Assembly (NCBI RefSeq): GCF_013155365.1
Contig: NZ_JABJRA010000010.1
Location: forward strand, 124,001 to 188,000
DNA from: Nocardioides sp. zg-DK7169
GTDB taxonomy: Bacteria > Actinomycetota > Actinomycetes > Propionibacteriales > Nocardioidaceae
DNA: 64,000 nucleotides
Direction of reading: 5' to 3'
Positions 16,784 to 27,422 of this stretch are shown piece by piece. The position numbers and the translations under genes are program-made. Numbering within the stretch: position 1 is the first letter of the stretch; each line of letters opens with the position of its first letter. The notes below the pieces were generated by a model, which was not told the origin of the DNA, did not search any database, and saw only the letters and a program-made list of their open reading frames with translations.

Positions 16784-18193
16784 GTGGTCACCCGGCGCGA
16801 CCTGGCCGAGGCGCAGGCCTTCGAGCGTCGCCGGGTCGCCACGGCGTTCGTCTCCGGGGCACCGGACGGCCAGGAGGTGGAGCCGTCGCGCCCCGGGCGG
16901 CTGCTGTTCGGGGGGCTGGTGCTCGCCGCCCTCGTCCTGGCCGGCAGTGCCGCCGCCGGGCGCCTGCTCGACCGCCCGTCGGAGGACCCCGGCTGGGCCC
17001 GTCCCGGGCTGCTGATGGTTCGGGAGAGCGGCGCCCTCTTCGTCGTCCTCGAGGAGCGGGACCCGCCGGTGGTGCACGCGGTCCCCGACCTCACCTCCGC
17101 GCGCCTGCTGCTCGAGGGCCCCGCGGAGCCGCGCGTCGTCTCCGCGGAGACCCTGGCCACCGCCCGGAGGGGCGCGGACCTCGGGCTGCCCGACGGCCCG
17201 GCGCAGCCGCCGGCCGAGGACCGGTTGGTGCACGACGGCTGGACGGCGTGCGTGGCGCCACCCGCCGGCACCGCGGAGGCGGAGCAGCCGCCCGGGCTCG
17301 TCGTCACCATCGCGACCGCGCCCGCCGCCGTCGAGACCCCGAGGGCCGCCTTCGTGGTGCGGTACGGCGAGGAGCGCCACCTGGTCGCGCAGGCCGGGTC
17401 CGACGGCGCAGGTGGGGCGGGGCTGGCCCACCGCTACCGGCTCTCCGAGGACCAGGCGGCCGCGGACCGGCTGCTGCGCGAGCTGGACCTCCCGATCTGG
17501 GCCGACGCGGTGCCGGTGCCTGCCGAGTGGCTGGCGCTGCTCCCCGCCGGTGGGGCCCTCGACGCGGCGGCGTTCGCAGCGGAGGACCTCGGCGCGCCGG
17601 TCGCGGACCCCGAGGCGCGCGGGCTGCCCCCGGGCACCCTGGTCGGCGACGTCGTCGAGGACCCCGCGGCCCGGCCCTACCTGGTGACCCGCACCGGTGC
17701 GGTCGTCCTGAACCCCTTCGCGGCCCTGGTCCACCGCCACCTCGTGGCGGCCGGCGAGGCGCCCGTGCGCGTCCCGGCCGCCCCGGGAGGGCTGGAGAGC
17801 AGCGGCCTCGCGGCGCTGCGCTGGCCGGTGGCGGTGCCCACCGGGACGACCGGCCCACCGTGCCTGGTGCTGCACGCGGGTGCCGGGGAGCGGCCCGGCG
17901 TGTCCTTGGCCCGCGACCCGCGCGGCCCGGCCGCCGGCTCCGGTGGGGGAGGTGTCCGGGTCGAGGTCGAGCCCGGCGCCGGCGCGCACGTGCGGGTCGC
18001 CGGGCGCCGCGCCCCGGGGCCGACGTACCTCGTCGACGGGCGCGGGCGCGCGCACCGGCTGGCGGACGGCCCGACGGCCGGGTGGCTCGGCTACGAGCGG
18101 GAGGCCGTCGCCGTCCCGGCGGCCTGGCTGGCCGTCCTCGGCGAGGGCACGCTGCTCTCCCGGGCGGCGGCGGGCGGCGGGGGAGGCCAGTGA
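16784..18193 (+). CDS. eccB: Type VII secretion core protein EccB
   Basis: A 469-residue EccB protein. The short cytoplasmic N-terminus (VTRRDLAEAQAFERRR) matches the EccB opening, a single transmembrane helix lies at about 41-60, and the rest is periplasmic with the family's repeat domains. A Cys in GWTACVAPP and another in GPPCLVLHAG probably form the conserved disulfide. The GTG at 16784 directly follows the eccD stop. It ends in a Gly/Ala-rich tail. In ESX systems EccB, C, D and E build the membrane core; no eccE or mycP follows here. Confidence 0.85.
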   Translation: MVTRRDLAEAQAFERRRVATAFVSGAPDGQEVEPSRPGRLLFGGLVLAALVLAGSAAAGRLLDRPSEDPGWARPGLLMVRESGALFVVLEERDPPVVHAVPDLTSARLLLEGPAEPRVVSAETLATARRGADLGLPDGPAQPPAEDRLVHDGWTACVAPPAGTAEAEQPPGLVVTIATAPAAVETPRAAFVVRYGEERHLVAQAGSDGAGGAGLAHRYRLSEDQAAADRLLRELDLPIWADAVPVPAEWLALLPAGGALDAAAFAAEDLGAPVADPEARGLPPGTLVGDVVEDPAARPYLVTRTGAVVLNPFAALVHRHLVAAGEAPVRVPAAPGGLESSGLAALRWPVAVPTGTTGPPCLVLHAGAGERPGVSLARDPRGPAAGSGGGGVRVEVEPGAGAHVRVAGRRAPGPTYLVDGRGRAHRLADGPTAGWLGYEREAVAVPAAWLAVLGEGTLLSRAAAGGGGGQ

Positions 18194-18224
18194 GGCAGGC
18201 GAGGAGGAAGGGCCGGAAATGCGA

Positions 18225-18256
18225 AGGAGCCCCCGACGCGGACGTCGGGGGCTCCT
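18225..18256. terminator. Bidirectional terminator between eccB and tRNA-Ser
   Basis: A perfect 14-base-pair stem (AGGAGCCCCCGACG and its complement) closes a CGGA tetraloop. It lies 31 bases after eccB and 6 bases beyond the 3' end of the convergent tRNA. No T-run follows on either side, as is common in actinobacteria. Confidence 0.8.
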
Positions 18257-18261
18257 GCTGG

Positions 18262-18347
18262 CGGAGGATAGGGGATTCGAACCCCTGAGGGCTGTTAACC
18301 CAACCCGCTTTCCAAGCGAGCGCCATAGGCCACTAGGCGAATCCTCC
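18262..18347 (-). tRNA. tRNA-Ser (GGA)
   Basis: An 86-base class II tRNA read on the minus strand. The acceptor stem pairs GGAGGAT with ATCCTCC, the T-arm reads GGGGTTCGAATCCCC, and a long variable arm is present as in Ser tRNAs. The anticodon loop CTTGGAA holds GGA. The discriminator base is G, as in Ser tRNAs. CCA is not encoded. Confidence 0.95.
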
Positions 18348-18465
18348 GCGACGGAGCGTACCGGTCGCCCCGACAGGGGGTGAAATCGACCCCGTCCGAC
18401 CCGCGCTCGGCACGCCGCGACGCCCGAGGGGACCGGCCGCCTTGGTGCCTCCGGCGGGCGTCGCC

Positions 18466-18471
18466 TAGAGT
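18466..18471 (+). promoter_or_regulatory. SRP RNA promoter (-10 element)
   Basis: TAGAGT at 18466-18471 with TTGGTG at 18442-18447, 18 bases apart, forms a reasonable housekeeping promoter. Transcription would start near 18477, at the beginning of the SRP RNA. Confidence 0.6.
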
Positions 18472-18474
18472 TGC

Positions 18475-18567
18475 GGCCAACCCCCCGCGTGGCGGCATCT
18501 CACCCAACTCCCCCAGGGCCGGAAGGCAGCAAGGGTAAGTGAGCTCTGTCGGGTACGCGGGGGGCCT
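18475..18567 (+). ncRNA. ffs: Signal recognition particle RNA, small bacterial type (4.5S)
   Basis: The conserved apical domain is visible: AGGGCCGGAAGGCAGCAAGG, holding the GGAA tetraloop and the internal loop that bind Ffh. The ends pair as CCCCCCGCGT with ACGCGGGGGG, giving the expected single long hairpin. Length near 93 bases matches the small SRP RNA. It sits just upstream of dnaX, as in many actinobacteria. Ends are estimated from pairing to within a few bases. Confidence 0.93.
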
Positions 18568-18635
18568 TTGTGTCTCATGCGACGTCTGCGACCGGCGCGC
18601 TACCGGCTGTCGGACCCGGTGGTTAGGGTTCTGAC

Positions 18636-20738
18636 GTGGAGTCACCCCTCGCGTTGTACCGCCGCTACCGGCCCGAGACCTTCGCCGAGGTCATCGGCCA
18701 GGATCACGTGACCGGACCGCTGCGCGCCGCGCTCGCGAACAACCGGGTCAACCACGCCTACCTCTTCTCCGGCCCACGCGGCTGTGGCAAGACGACGTCG
18801 GCCCGGATCCTGGCGCGCGCCCTGAACTGCGAGAAGGCGCCGATCGCGGACCCGTGCGGGGAGTGCGAGAGCTGCCGCGACCTGGCCCGCGGCGGGGGCG
18901 GCTCGATCGACGTCATCGAGATCGACGCCGCGTCGCACGGCGGTGTGGACGACGCCCGCGACCTGCGCGAGAAGGCGTTCTTCTCCCCGGTCAAGAGCCG
19001 CTACAAGGTCTACATCATCGACGAGGCCCACATGGTCTCCCCGCAGGGCTTCAACGCGCTGCTCAAGCTCGTCGAGGAGCCGCCGCCGCACCTGCGCTTC
19101 ATCTTCGCGACCACCGAGCCGGACAAGGTCATCCCGACCATCCGCTCGCGCACCCACCACTACCCGTTCCGGCTGATCCCGCCGCGGCTGCTCTCCTCCT
19201 ACCTCTCCGAGCTCGCCGCCAAGGAGGGCGTCGCCATCGAGCCGGCGGCGCTGCCGCTGGTGGTCCGGGCCGGTGGCGGCTCGGCGCGCGACACCCTGTC
19301 GGTGCTCGACCAGCTGCTCGGCGGCAGCGGCCCCGAGGGGGTCACCCACGAGCTCGCGACCGGCCTGCTCGGCTACACCCCGGACACGCTGCTCGACGAG
19401 GTCGTCGACGCCTTCGCGGCCGGCGACGGGGCGGCCGTCTTCGGTGTGGTGGACAAGGTGATCGAGACCGGGCAGGACCCGCGTCGCTTCACCGAGGACC
19501 TGCTGCGCCGGCTGCGCGACCTGGTGATCGTGGCCGCGGTGCCCGAGGCCACCGTCTCCGGCCTGATCGACGTCTCCGAGGACCAGGGCGAGCGCCTGGT
19601 CGCCCAGGCCGCTCGCTTCGGCAGCACCGAGCTATCCCGCGCCGCCGACCTGGTCGCCACCGGGCTGACCGAGATGCGCGGCGCCACCGCGCCGCGCCTG
19701 CTGCTGGAGCTGATCTGCGCCCGGGTGCTCCTGCCCGGCGCCGACCATTCCACCGAGGGCGTGATGGCCCGCCTCGAGCGGCTCGAGAAGCGCCTCACCA
19801 TCACCGGTACGCCGTCGCCCGCGCGCCCCGCCGCCCCGGCGCCCCCGCCGGCGCAGGACCGCCCGGCCGACGTCCACGTCGCCGCCGAGCGGCACCCGGA
19901 GGTGGCCGCCCCGCCGGCGCCCGCCCCGGCGCCTGCCCCCGCCGCGCAGGCACCCGCCCCGCAGTGGCCCGCGCCGCAGCAGGCCCAACCGCCCGTGCAG
20001 CCGCCCGCCCAGCCGCAGGCTCCCCAGCAGGCCCAGCCCGCCCAGCCGCAGCAGACCCAGCAGCCGACCCAGCCGGCGCCCGCGGCATCGTCCGGCGCGC
20101 TCTCGCTGGTCGAGGTGCGTCGCCTGTGGCCCGACATCGTCGAGGCCACCAAGCTGCGCCGCCGGGTGGCCTGGATGATCCTCACCCAGAACTGCCAGGT
20201 GGTCGGGCTCGAGGGCAACGTCTTGACGGTCGGGTTCTCCAACGTCGGCGCCCGCGACTCCTTCGTCGCCGGCGGCTGCGACGCCGTCCTGCGCCAGGCC
20301 GCGATCGACGTGGTCGGTGCCGAGTGGCGCATCGAGACGATCATCGACCCCGGCACCCAGGTCGGGGCCGCGGCACCCGCGGCCCCGCCCGCCCCTCCCG
20401 CCCCGCCGGCGCCTCCCGCGGACGCCCCGGCCCCGCCCGCCCCGGCCCCGCCCGCCGCGGACGGCCAGCCGCAGCAGCCCCCCGGCGCGCCGCCGGCCTG
20501 GGCCGACCAGGCTCCGCCGCGCCCACCTGACCACGACCCGGTCAACCTGGCCCGCCAGGCGGTCCAGCCGACCCGTGCGGCCGGGACGCCCGAGCCGGCC
20601 GCGACCGAGGGCGTCGTCGACCGTGACGCCGACGCCCGCCGTGACGACCTCGACGCCGACCTCGACGAGCTGGGCGGCGCCGAGCTGCTCCAGCGCGAGC
20701 TCGGGGCCAAGCTGATCGAGGAGATCCGGCACCAGTGA
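18636..20738 (+). CDS. dnaX: DNA polymerase III subunit gamma/tau
   Basis: A 700-residue clamp-loader ATPase. Walker A is GPRGCGKT (46-53), the zinc module uses Cys 65, 74, 77 and 80 (CGECESC), and Walker B with sensor follows as YIIDEAHM (about 125-132). The C-terminal half has two Pro/Ala/Gln-rich linkers (about 390-485 and 565-625) around a conserved tau-like domain (SLVEVRRLWPDIVEA). I see no slippery site that would make a short gamma form. The GTG start is exactly 6 bases after TAGGGT (18624-18629), so the message is likely leaderless. Confidence 0.95.
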   Translation: MESPLALYRRYRPETFAEVIGQDHVTGPLRAALANNRVNHAYLFSGPRGCGKTTSARILARALNCEKAPIADPCGECESCRDLARGGGGSIDVIEIDAASHGGVDDARDLREKAFFSPVKSRYKVYIIDEAHMVSPQGFNALLKLVEEPPPHLRFIFATTEPDKVIPTIRSRTHHYPFRLIPPRLLSSYLSELAAKEGVAIEPAALPLVVRAGGGSARDTLSVLDQLLGGSGPEGVTHELATGLLGYTPDTLLDEVVDAFAAGDGAAVFGVVDKVIETGQDPRRFTEDLLRRLRDLVIVAAVPEATVSGLIDVSEDQGERLVAQAARFGSTELSRAADLVATGLTEMRGATAPRLLLELICARVLLPGADHSTEGVMARLERLEKRLTITGTPSPARPAAPAPPPAQDRPADVHVAAERHPEVAAPPAPAPAPAPAAQAPAPQWPAPQQAQPPVQPPAQPQAPQQAQPAQPQQTQQPTQPAPAASSGALSLVEVRRLWPDIVEATKLRRRVAWMILTQNCQVVGLEGNVLTVGFSNVGARDSFVAGGCDAVLRQAAIDVVGAEWRIETIIDPGTQVGAAAPAAPPAPPAPPAPPADAPAPPAPAPPAADGQPQQPPGAPPAWADQAPPRPPDHDPVNLARQAVQPTRAAGTPEPAATEGVVDRDADARRDDLDADLDELGGAELLQRELGAKLIEEIRHQ

Positions 20739-20798
20739 GCGCGACGAGCCGCTCCCAGACCCAGCACCAGACCCAGGACAGGACCAGGTGAGACTGCG

Positions 20799-21182
20799 AT
20801 GACCCAGAACCCCTTCGAGGCGCTCGGTGGCGGCGGCTTCGACATGAACGCGCTCCTCCAGCAGGCCCAGCAGATGCAGGAGCAGCTCCACGAGGCCCAG
20901 CAGCGCCTCGCCGACTCCACGGTCGAGGGCACCGTGGCCGGCGGTGCGGTGACCGTGACCGTCAACGGCGTCGGCGAGCTGGTCGGCGTCGCGATCAAGG
21001 CCGGACAGTTCGACGGCGACGACGCCGACGACCTCACCGACCTCGGCGACATGGTCGTGGCCGCCTACCGCGACGCCAAGGCCCAGGCCGACGCCGTCGC
21101 GAGCGAGGCACTCGGTCCGCTGGCCGGCGGCCTCACCGGGGGAGACACCCCCGGCGGGCTGCCCGGTCAGCTCGGCTTCTAG
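20799..21182 (+). CDS. YbaB/EbfC nucleoid-associated protein
   Basis: A 127-residue protein of the YbaB/EbfC family, which binds DNA as a dimer. An N-terminal Gln-rich helix ([19 protein letters not shown]) precedes the conserved sheet ([14 protein letters not shown]) and a C-terminal helix. The dnaX-ybaB-recR order is conserved across bacteria and links the protein to recombination and repair. AGGTGAG provides a ribosome site. The last 20 residues are Gly-rich and probably disordered. Confidence 0.92.
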   Translation: MTQNPFEALGGGGFDMNALLQQAQQMQEQLHEAQQRLADSTVEGTVAGGAVTVTVNGVGELVGVAIKAGQFDGDDADDLTDLGDMVVAAYRDAKAQADAVASEALGPLAGGLTGGDTPGGLPGQLGF

Positions 21183-21193
21183 GGACACCGGCG

Positions 21194-21790
21194 TTGTACG
21201 AAGGTGTCGTCCAGGACCTGATCGACGAGCTGGGCCGGCTGCCCGGGGTGGGTCCCAAGAGCGCGCAGCGCATCGCGTTCCACATCCTCCAGGCCGACCC
21301 GGTCGACGTACGTCGGCTCGCCGACGTGCTCACCGAGGTCAAGGCGAAGGTGAAGTTCTGCTCGGTCTGCTTCAACGTCTCCGAGGACGAGCAGTGCCGT
21401 ATCTGCCGCGACCCGCGCCGTGACCCCTCGGTGCTGTGCGTGGTGGAGGAGTACAAGGACGTCGTCGCGATCGAGCGCACCCGCGAGTTCCGCGGGCGCT
21501 ACCACGTGCTCGGCGGCGCGATCTCGCCGATCGACGGCATCGGCCCCGAGCAGCTGCGCATCCGCGAGCTGATGACGCGCCTCGCCGACGGGGCGATCAC
21601 GGAGACGATCCTGGCGACCGATCCCAACCTCGAGGGCGAGGCGACGGCGACCTACCTGACCCGGATGCTGCGCCCGCTGGGGTTGCGCGTGACGCGTCTG
21701 GCGAGTGGACTGCCTGTGGGGGGCGACCTCGAGTACGCAGACGAGGTGACACTCGGCCGAGCATTCGCAGGAAGGCGGACCGCCGAATGA
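21194..21790 (+). CDS. recR: Recombination mediator RecR
   Basis: A 198-residue RecR, which with RecO loads RecA at gaps. It has the helix-hairpin-helix ([17 protein letters not shown]), a four-Cys zinc finger (CSVC ... CRIC) and a Toprim domain ([12 protein letters not shown] ... [12 protein letters not shown]). The start is TTG at 21194 with AGGGA upstream; this length matches the family (about 200). It ends in a 4-base overlap with the next gene, so the two are co-translated. Confidence 0.95.
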   Translation: MYEGVVQDLIDELGRLPGVGPKSAQRIAFHILQADPVDVRRLADVLTEVKAKVKFCSVCFNVSEDEQCRICRDPRRDPSVLCVVEEYKDVVAIERTREFRGRYHVLGGAISPIDGIGPEQLRIRELMTRLADGAITETILATDPNLEGEATATYLTRMLRPLGLRVTRLASGLPVGGDLEYADEVTLGRAFAGRRTAE

Positions 21791-22422
21791 CCACACCCAC
21801 CCCGGCTCCCACCCCCACCTCCACCTCGCGCCCCATGGCGCCCCTCGAGGCCGCCACCGAGGACTTCGCCCAGCAGATCGCCGACCAGGTCGAGAGCTTC
21901 CTGCTCGCGCTCCAGGCGATCGCTCGTGACGAGGCCGGCGGGCGGGCGATCTCGCTGCTCCTGCTCGAGGTCAGCCAGCTCCTGCTCGCCGGGGCGCGCC
22001 TCGGCGCGCAGGCCGACTTCACCCCGGATGCGGAGTACCAGCCCGACGTCGGCCCGGACCCCGACCTGGACCTGATGCGCGAGCGGCTGGCCCGGCTGCT
22101 GGGGCCGGTGGACCCCTACGTCGTGAACTTCGACGCCTACGCCCCCGAGCTCGTCGAGGAGTTGCTCTCCGACGACCTCGCCGCCATCGCCGCGGAGGTC
22201 GCGAACGGCCTGCGCCACCACCGTGCCGGCGACGTCGCCGAGGCGCTGTGGTGGTGGCAGTTCTCCTACGTCTCCTCGTGGGGCAACGCCGCCAGCGGGG
22301 TGCTGCGGGCGCTCCAGTCGATCGTGACCCACGACCGCCTCGACGCCGAGGTGCTCGACGAGGACGACCAGCTTGCCGCAGCTGATGAGATGCTGGGTGG
22401 GGGCGAGGAGCCCCCGCGATAA
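21787..22422 (+). CDS. DUF5063 protein
   Basis: A 211-residue soluble acidic protein coupled to recR by an ATGA overlap. After a Thr/Pro-rich N-terminal tail (residues 2-18) comes a helical domain ([16 protein letters not shown]) and a Trp-rich motif ([19 protein letters not shown]). This corresponds to DUF5063, found next to recR in many actinobacteria; its function is unknown. The C-terminal tail is acidic. The neighbourhood suggests a link with recombination or repair, which is inference only. Confidence 0.82.
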   Translation: MTTPTPAPTPTSTSRPMAPLEAATEDFAQQIADQVESFLLALQAIARDEAGGRAISLLLLEVSQLLLAGARLGAQADFTPDAEYQPDVGPDPDLDLMRERLARLLGPVDPYVVNFDAYAPELVEELLSDDLAAIAAEVANGLRHHRAGDVAEALWWWQFSYVSSWGNAASGVLRALQSIVTHDRLDAEVLDEDDQLAAADEMLGGGEEPPR

Positions 22423-22445
22423 ACTCGCGGAGGCCGCCCGGGGGT

Positions 22446-22468
22446 GCGCGGACCGATCCGGTCCGCGC
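22446..22468. terminator. Hairpin between DUF5063 gene and lysC
   Basis: A perfect 10-base-pair G+C-rich stem (GCGCGGACCG) closes a 3-base loop. It may end the dnaX-recR transcript. A TAAACT hexamer at 22420-22425 could start lysC transcription near 22432, in which case the hairpin would lie in the lysC leader instead. No T-run follows. Confidence 0.5.
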
Positions 22469-22521
22469 CTCGTGTCGTGCGGTCGTCCAGTCATCTCCAC
22501 CGAGTTGCGAGGGAAGCAGTC

Positions 22522-24841
<2,320 letters not shown>

Positions 24842-24857
24842 GCCCCGCACCGCCGGC

Positions 24858-24890
24858 GAGCCCGTCCCCGAGTCAGTCGGGGGCGGGCTC
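24858..24890. terminator. Terminator after asd, shared with the convergent gene
   Basis: GAGCCCG (24858-24864) pairs with CGGGCTC (24884-24890), and the inner CCCCGA pairs with TCGGGG around a short loop. The stem covers the last codons of the convergent membrane-protein gene, so it can end both transcripts. Confidence 0.65.
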
Positions 24891-25529
24891 GTCCGCGTGT
24901 GAGACGAGGGCGTGCCCTCCGGCGTACGACGCCGCGGCCAGCACCGGGACGACCAGCGCCATCCACGACGCGAACACGTGGTCGGCCAGCACCAGCACCG
25001 CCACCACGAGCAGGCCGACGCCCAGCAGGCTGGTGCCGAGCGGGGCCGGGTGGCGCAGCGCCCGCAGCAGCGCGGTGCCCAGCACGACCAGCACCGCCAC
25101 GATCGCGAGCAGCAGCACGAAGCCGGGGCCCCGGCCGCACGCGGACGTGCCGCGCACCGACTCGCAGGCCTCCATGCCGCCCGCGGTGAGGGACACCGCG
25201 CCCACACCGACGAGGAGCCCGCCCAGCACCGCGGCCAGGAGCCCGGGGACCACCAGGGGTCCGTGGGGGACCCGGGGCGTCCGAGGGGCCCGCGGCGGCC
25301 GGGGAGGCGCCTCAGGGCGCTCCTGCGTCCGTACGGCGGCCGGCGCCGGGGCGGCGGCAGGAGGCGGCGGCGTGGCCGGTCGTGCGGCAGGTGCCCGCGC
25401 AGGCGCGGGAGGCGGCGGCGCAGGCGCAACCGAATCTGCCTCGGGGGCACCACGTCCCCGTCGCCGGAACGGGTTCAGCGAGGGCGGCTCGAGGGACGGC
25501 GCGTCACCGCCGCGGTCGTCGTCTGCCAT
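24873..25529 (-). CDS. Pro-rich membrane protein, unknown function
   Basis: A 218-residue protein I do not recognise. Residues 1-95 are a cytoplasmic, Pro/Ala/Arg-rich disordered region with repeated APAP and PPRPPRAPR-like stretches. After it come about four hydrophobic helices (about 96-118, 135-158, 162-183 and 186-206). Two Cys (in GGMEACESVRGTSACGRG) lie in the first extracytoplasmic loop and could form a disulfide. The ATG at 25529 is the first Met of the conserved-looking start. A family A/B repeat locus lies directly upstream. Confidence 0.65.
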   Translation of the reverse strand: MADDDRGGDAPSLEPPSLNPFRRRGRGAPEADSVAPAPPPPAPARAPAARPATPPPPAAAPAPAAVRTQERPEAPPRPPRAPRTPRVPHGPLVVPGLLAAVLGGLLVGVGAVSLTAGGMEACESVRGTSACGRGPGFVLLLAIVAVLVVLGTALLRALRHPAPLGTSLLGVGLLVVAVLVLADHVFASWMALVVPVLAAASYAGGHALVSHADEPAPD

Positions 25530-25568
25530 GGCGCACAGTGTCGCAGACCACGCCAGCCCCGCCCCACG

Positions 25569-25628
25569 GTCGAATCGAGACTTCTGACGTCCGAATCGAG
25601 AGTTCTGGCCACGTGAGTCGAGACCTGG
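25569..25628 (+). repeat. Family A tandem repeat, locus 2 (3 units)
   Basis: Three degenerate units at about 25569, 25589 and 25611. Cores are GAATCGAGACTTCTG, GAATCGAGAGTTCTG and GAGTCGAGACCTGG. Compared with locus 1, the units carry A for G in the first GAGTCG twice. A family B array follows in the same orientation and order as at locus 1. Confidence 0.8.
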
Positions 25629-25630
25629 CG

Positions 25631-25715
25631 AACCACGAGCGCCGACTCGCGCAACCACTAGCGCCGACTCGCGCAACCATGAGCGCCGACTCGCGCAACC
25701 ACTAGCGCCGACTCG
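25631..25715 (+). repeat. Family B tandem repeat, locus 2 (4 units)
   Basis: Four units, core AACCACTAGCGCCGACTCG, at 25631, 25653, 25675 and 25697, an exact 22-base period. They differ at two or three central bases (CGAG, CTAG, TGAG, CTAG), while GCGCCGACTCG is invariant. The array lies between the tRNA-Pro terminator and the membrane-protein gene. Confidence 0.85.
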
Positions 25716-25724
25716 GCGAAATGA

Positions 25725-25760
25725 CAGGAGCCGGACCCACCTGAGTGGATCCGGCTCCTG
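25725..25760. terminator. Terminator downstream of tRNA-Pro
   Basis: CAGGAGCCGGA pairs with TCCGGCTCCTG (11 base pairs), with a further inner CCAC/GTGG pairing around CTGA. It begins 9 bases past the tRNA 3' end on the minus strand. Confidence 0.75.
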
Positions 25761-25768
25761 GCCATCTG

Positions 25769-25842
25769 TCGGGCTGACAGGATTTGAACCTGCGGCCTCC
25801 TCGTCCCGAACGAGGCGCGCTACCAAGCTGCGCCACAGCCCG
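25769..25842 (-). tRNA. tRNA-Pro (CGG)
   Basis: A 74-base tRNA on the minus strand. The acceptor stem is CGGGCTG paired with CAGCCCG, the D-loop AGCTTGGTAGC is normal, and the anticodon stem CCTCG/CGAGG encloses TTCGGGA with anticodon CGG. The T-arm reads CAGGTTCAAATCCTG. CCA is not encoded. Confidence 0.95.
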
Positions 25843-25918
25843 ATCGTGATCGCGGGTTCACACCCGGCTCACAAGCACTGGAGCATACCGGAGGACCTCG
25901 CCGGGTCCCCAATCGGGC

Positions 25919-26842
25919 TCACTCCCGGGCGACGAGGGTCAGCAGCGTGGCCTCGGGGCGGCAGGCGACGCGCAGCCGGATGTAGGGGTTGGTGCCCAGT
26001 CCCGCGGAGACGTGCAGCCACGACGACCCCGGGTCGCCGGGGCGGGAGCCGGCCGGGTGGCGGTGCAGGCCGCGCGCCCGGGCGGGCTCGAGGTCGCAGT
26101 TGGTCGCCAGCGCACGGCCGCCGGGCAGGCAGACCTGTCCGCCATGGGTGTGCCCGGCGAGGATCGCGTCGTACCCGTCGGCGGCGAACCGGTCCAGCAC
26201 CCGCAGGTACGGCGCGTGAGCGACGGCCAGTCGTACGTCGGCGGCCGGGTCCGCCGGGCCCTCGACCAGGTCGAGGCGGTCGTAGCCCAGGTGCGGGTCG
26301 TCCACGCCCGCGAACGCGAAGGAGGTCCCGTCGACGGTCAGGCCACCGCGGGTGTTGGTGAGGTCGAGCCACCCGGATCGGCTGAACGTGGCACAGAGGT
26401 CGCGCCACGGCAGCTCGGGGACGTCGGTGTGGCGCCGGCCGTCGTCGGGCAGCAGGTAGCGCGCGGGGTTGCGCATCGAGGGCTCGAAGTAGTCGTTGCT
26501 GCCGAGCACGAAGACGCCCGGGACGTCCAGGAGCGCGCCCAGCGCCTCGACGACCGGCCCGACCGCCTCGCGGTGGGCCAGGTTGTCGCCGGTGTTGACC
26601 ACCAGGTCCGGGCGCAGCGTGGCGAGGGAGGAGAGCCACTCCAGCTTGCGCTGCTGGCCGGGGGTCGCGTGGATGTCGGAGAGGTGCAGCACCCGCAGCG
26701 CACGCCGTCCGCGCGGGAGCAGCGGCACCTCGACGCGGCGCAGCGTGTAGGCGCGCGCCTCCGTGGCGGCGTACGCCGTGAGCGCGGCGCCGCCCACCGC
26801 CCCGACGCCGGCCATCGCGGTCAGAGCGCGGGTCCAGAGCAT
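25919..26842 (-). CDS. Metallophosphoesterase (calcineurin-like), membrane-anchored
   Basis: A 307-residue phosphoesterase with an N-terminal anchor helix (about 5-25). The metal-site blocks are present in order: SDIHAT (D-x-H), NTGDNL (GD), GSNDYFE in place of the usual GNHE, and GHTHGGQ near the C-terminus. This matches the protein next to ponA2 in mycobacteria (Rv3683, from memory). Substrate unknown; a phosphodiester is likely. The gene is divergent from the YqeY gene with only 25 bases between starts. Confidence 0.85.
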   Translation of the reverse strand: MLWTRALTAMAGVGAVGGAALTAYAATEARAYTLRRVEVPLLPRGRRALRVLHLSDIHATPGQQRKLEWLSSLATLRPDLVVNTGDNLAHREAVGPVVEALGALLDVPGVFVLGSNDYFEPSMRNPARYLLPDDGRRHTDVPELPWRDLCATFSRSGWLDLTNTRGGLTVDGTSFAFAGVDDPHLGYDRLDLVEGPADPAADVRLAVAHAPYLRVLDRFAADGYDAILAGHTHGGQVCLPGGRALATNCDLEPARARGLHRHPAGSRPGDPGSSWLHVSAGLGTNPYIRLRVACRPEATLLTLVARE

Positions 26843-26867
26843 GGGCCAAGGCTGCCACAATGACCTC

Positions 26868-27332
26868 ATGAGCTCTCTCAAGGACCGTCTCCGCGCCGAC
26901 CTCACCACGGCCATCAAGGCCCGCGACGAGGTCCGCTCGGGCACCCTGCGCATGGTCCTCACCGCGATCACCAATGCCGAGGTCTCGGGCAAGGTCGCCC
27001 GCGAGCTGAGCGACGACGACGTCATCGGGGTGCTCTCGGCCGAGGCGAAGAAGCGTCGCGAGGCCGCGGTGGCCTTCGAGGACGGCGACCGTCCCGACCG
27101 CGCCGCCAAGGAGCGCGCCGAGGCCGCCGTGATCGCCGACTACCTGCCCGCGCAGCTCACCCCCGAGGAGATCGCCGACGTGGTCCGCGAGGCCCTCGAG
27201 AGCACCGACGCGGCCGGCGAGGGCATGAAGGCCATGGGCAAGGTGATGGGCGTCGTGACCCCGCAGGTCAAGGGCCGCGCGGACGGCGCCGCCGTCGCCG
27301 CGGAGGTACGCCGCCAGCTCGGCGCCGCCTGA
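26868..27332 (+). CDS. GatB/YqeY domain protein
   Basis: A 154-residue YqeY protein, the free-standing form of the tRNA-binding tail of GatB (amidotransferase). The typical opening (MSSLKDRLRADLTTAIKARD) and the tail (GMKAMGKVMGVVTPQVKGRAD) are visible. It probably binds tRNA; no reaction is known. The ATG lies exactly 6 bases after CACAAT (26856-26861), consistent with a leaderless transcript. A strong terminator follows. Confidence 0.88.
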   Translation: MSSLKDRLRADLTTAIKARDEVRSGTLRMVLTAITNAEVSGKVARELSDDDVIGVLSAEAKKRREAAVAFEDGDRPDRAAKERAEAAVIADYLPAQLTPEEIADVVREALESTDAAGEGMKAMGKVMGVVTPQVKGRADGAAVAAEVRRQLGAA

Positions 27333-27354
27333 GCCCCCGCCCCCGCTACGACGA

Positions 27355-27392
27355 CGGACCCGCACCCTCGACTTCTCGAGGGTGCGGGTCCG
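27355..27392. terminator. Terminator between YqeY and ponA2
   Basis: A perfect 17-base-pair stem (CGGACCCGCACCCTCGA and its complement) around a CTTC tetraloop, between convergent genes. One of the strongest hairpins in the window. Confidence 0.88.
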
Positions 27393-27422
27393 TTGCTGTC
27401 CTGTCCGGTCCTGGCGGCGGGC

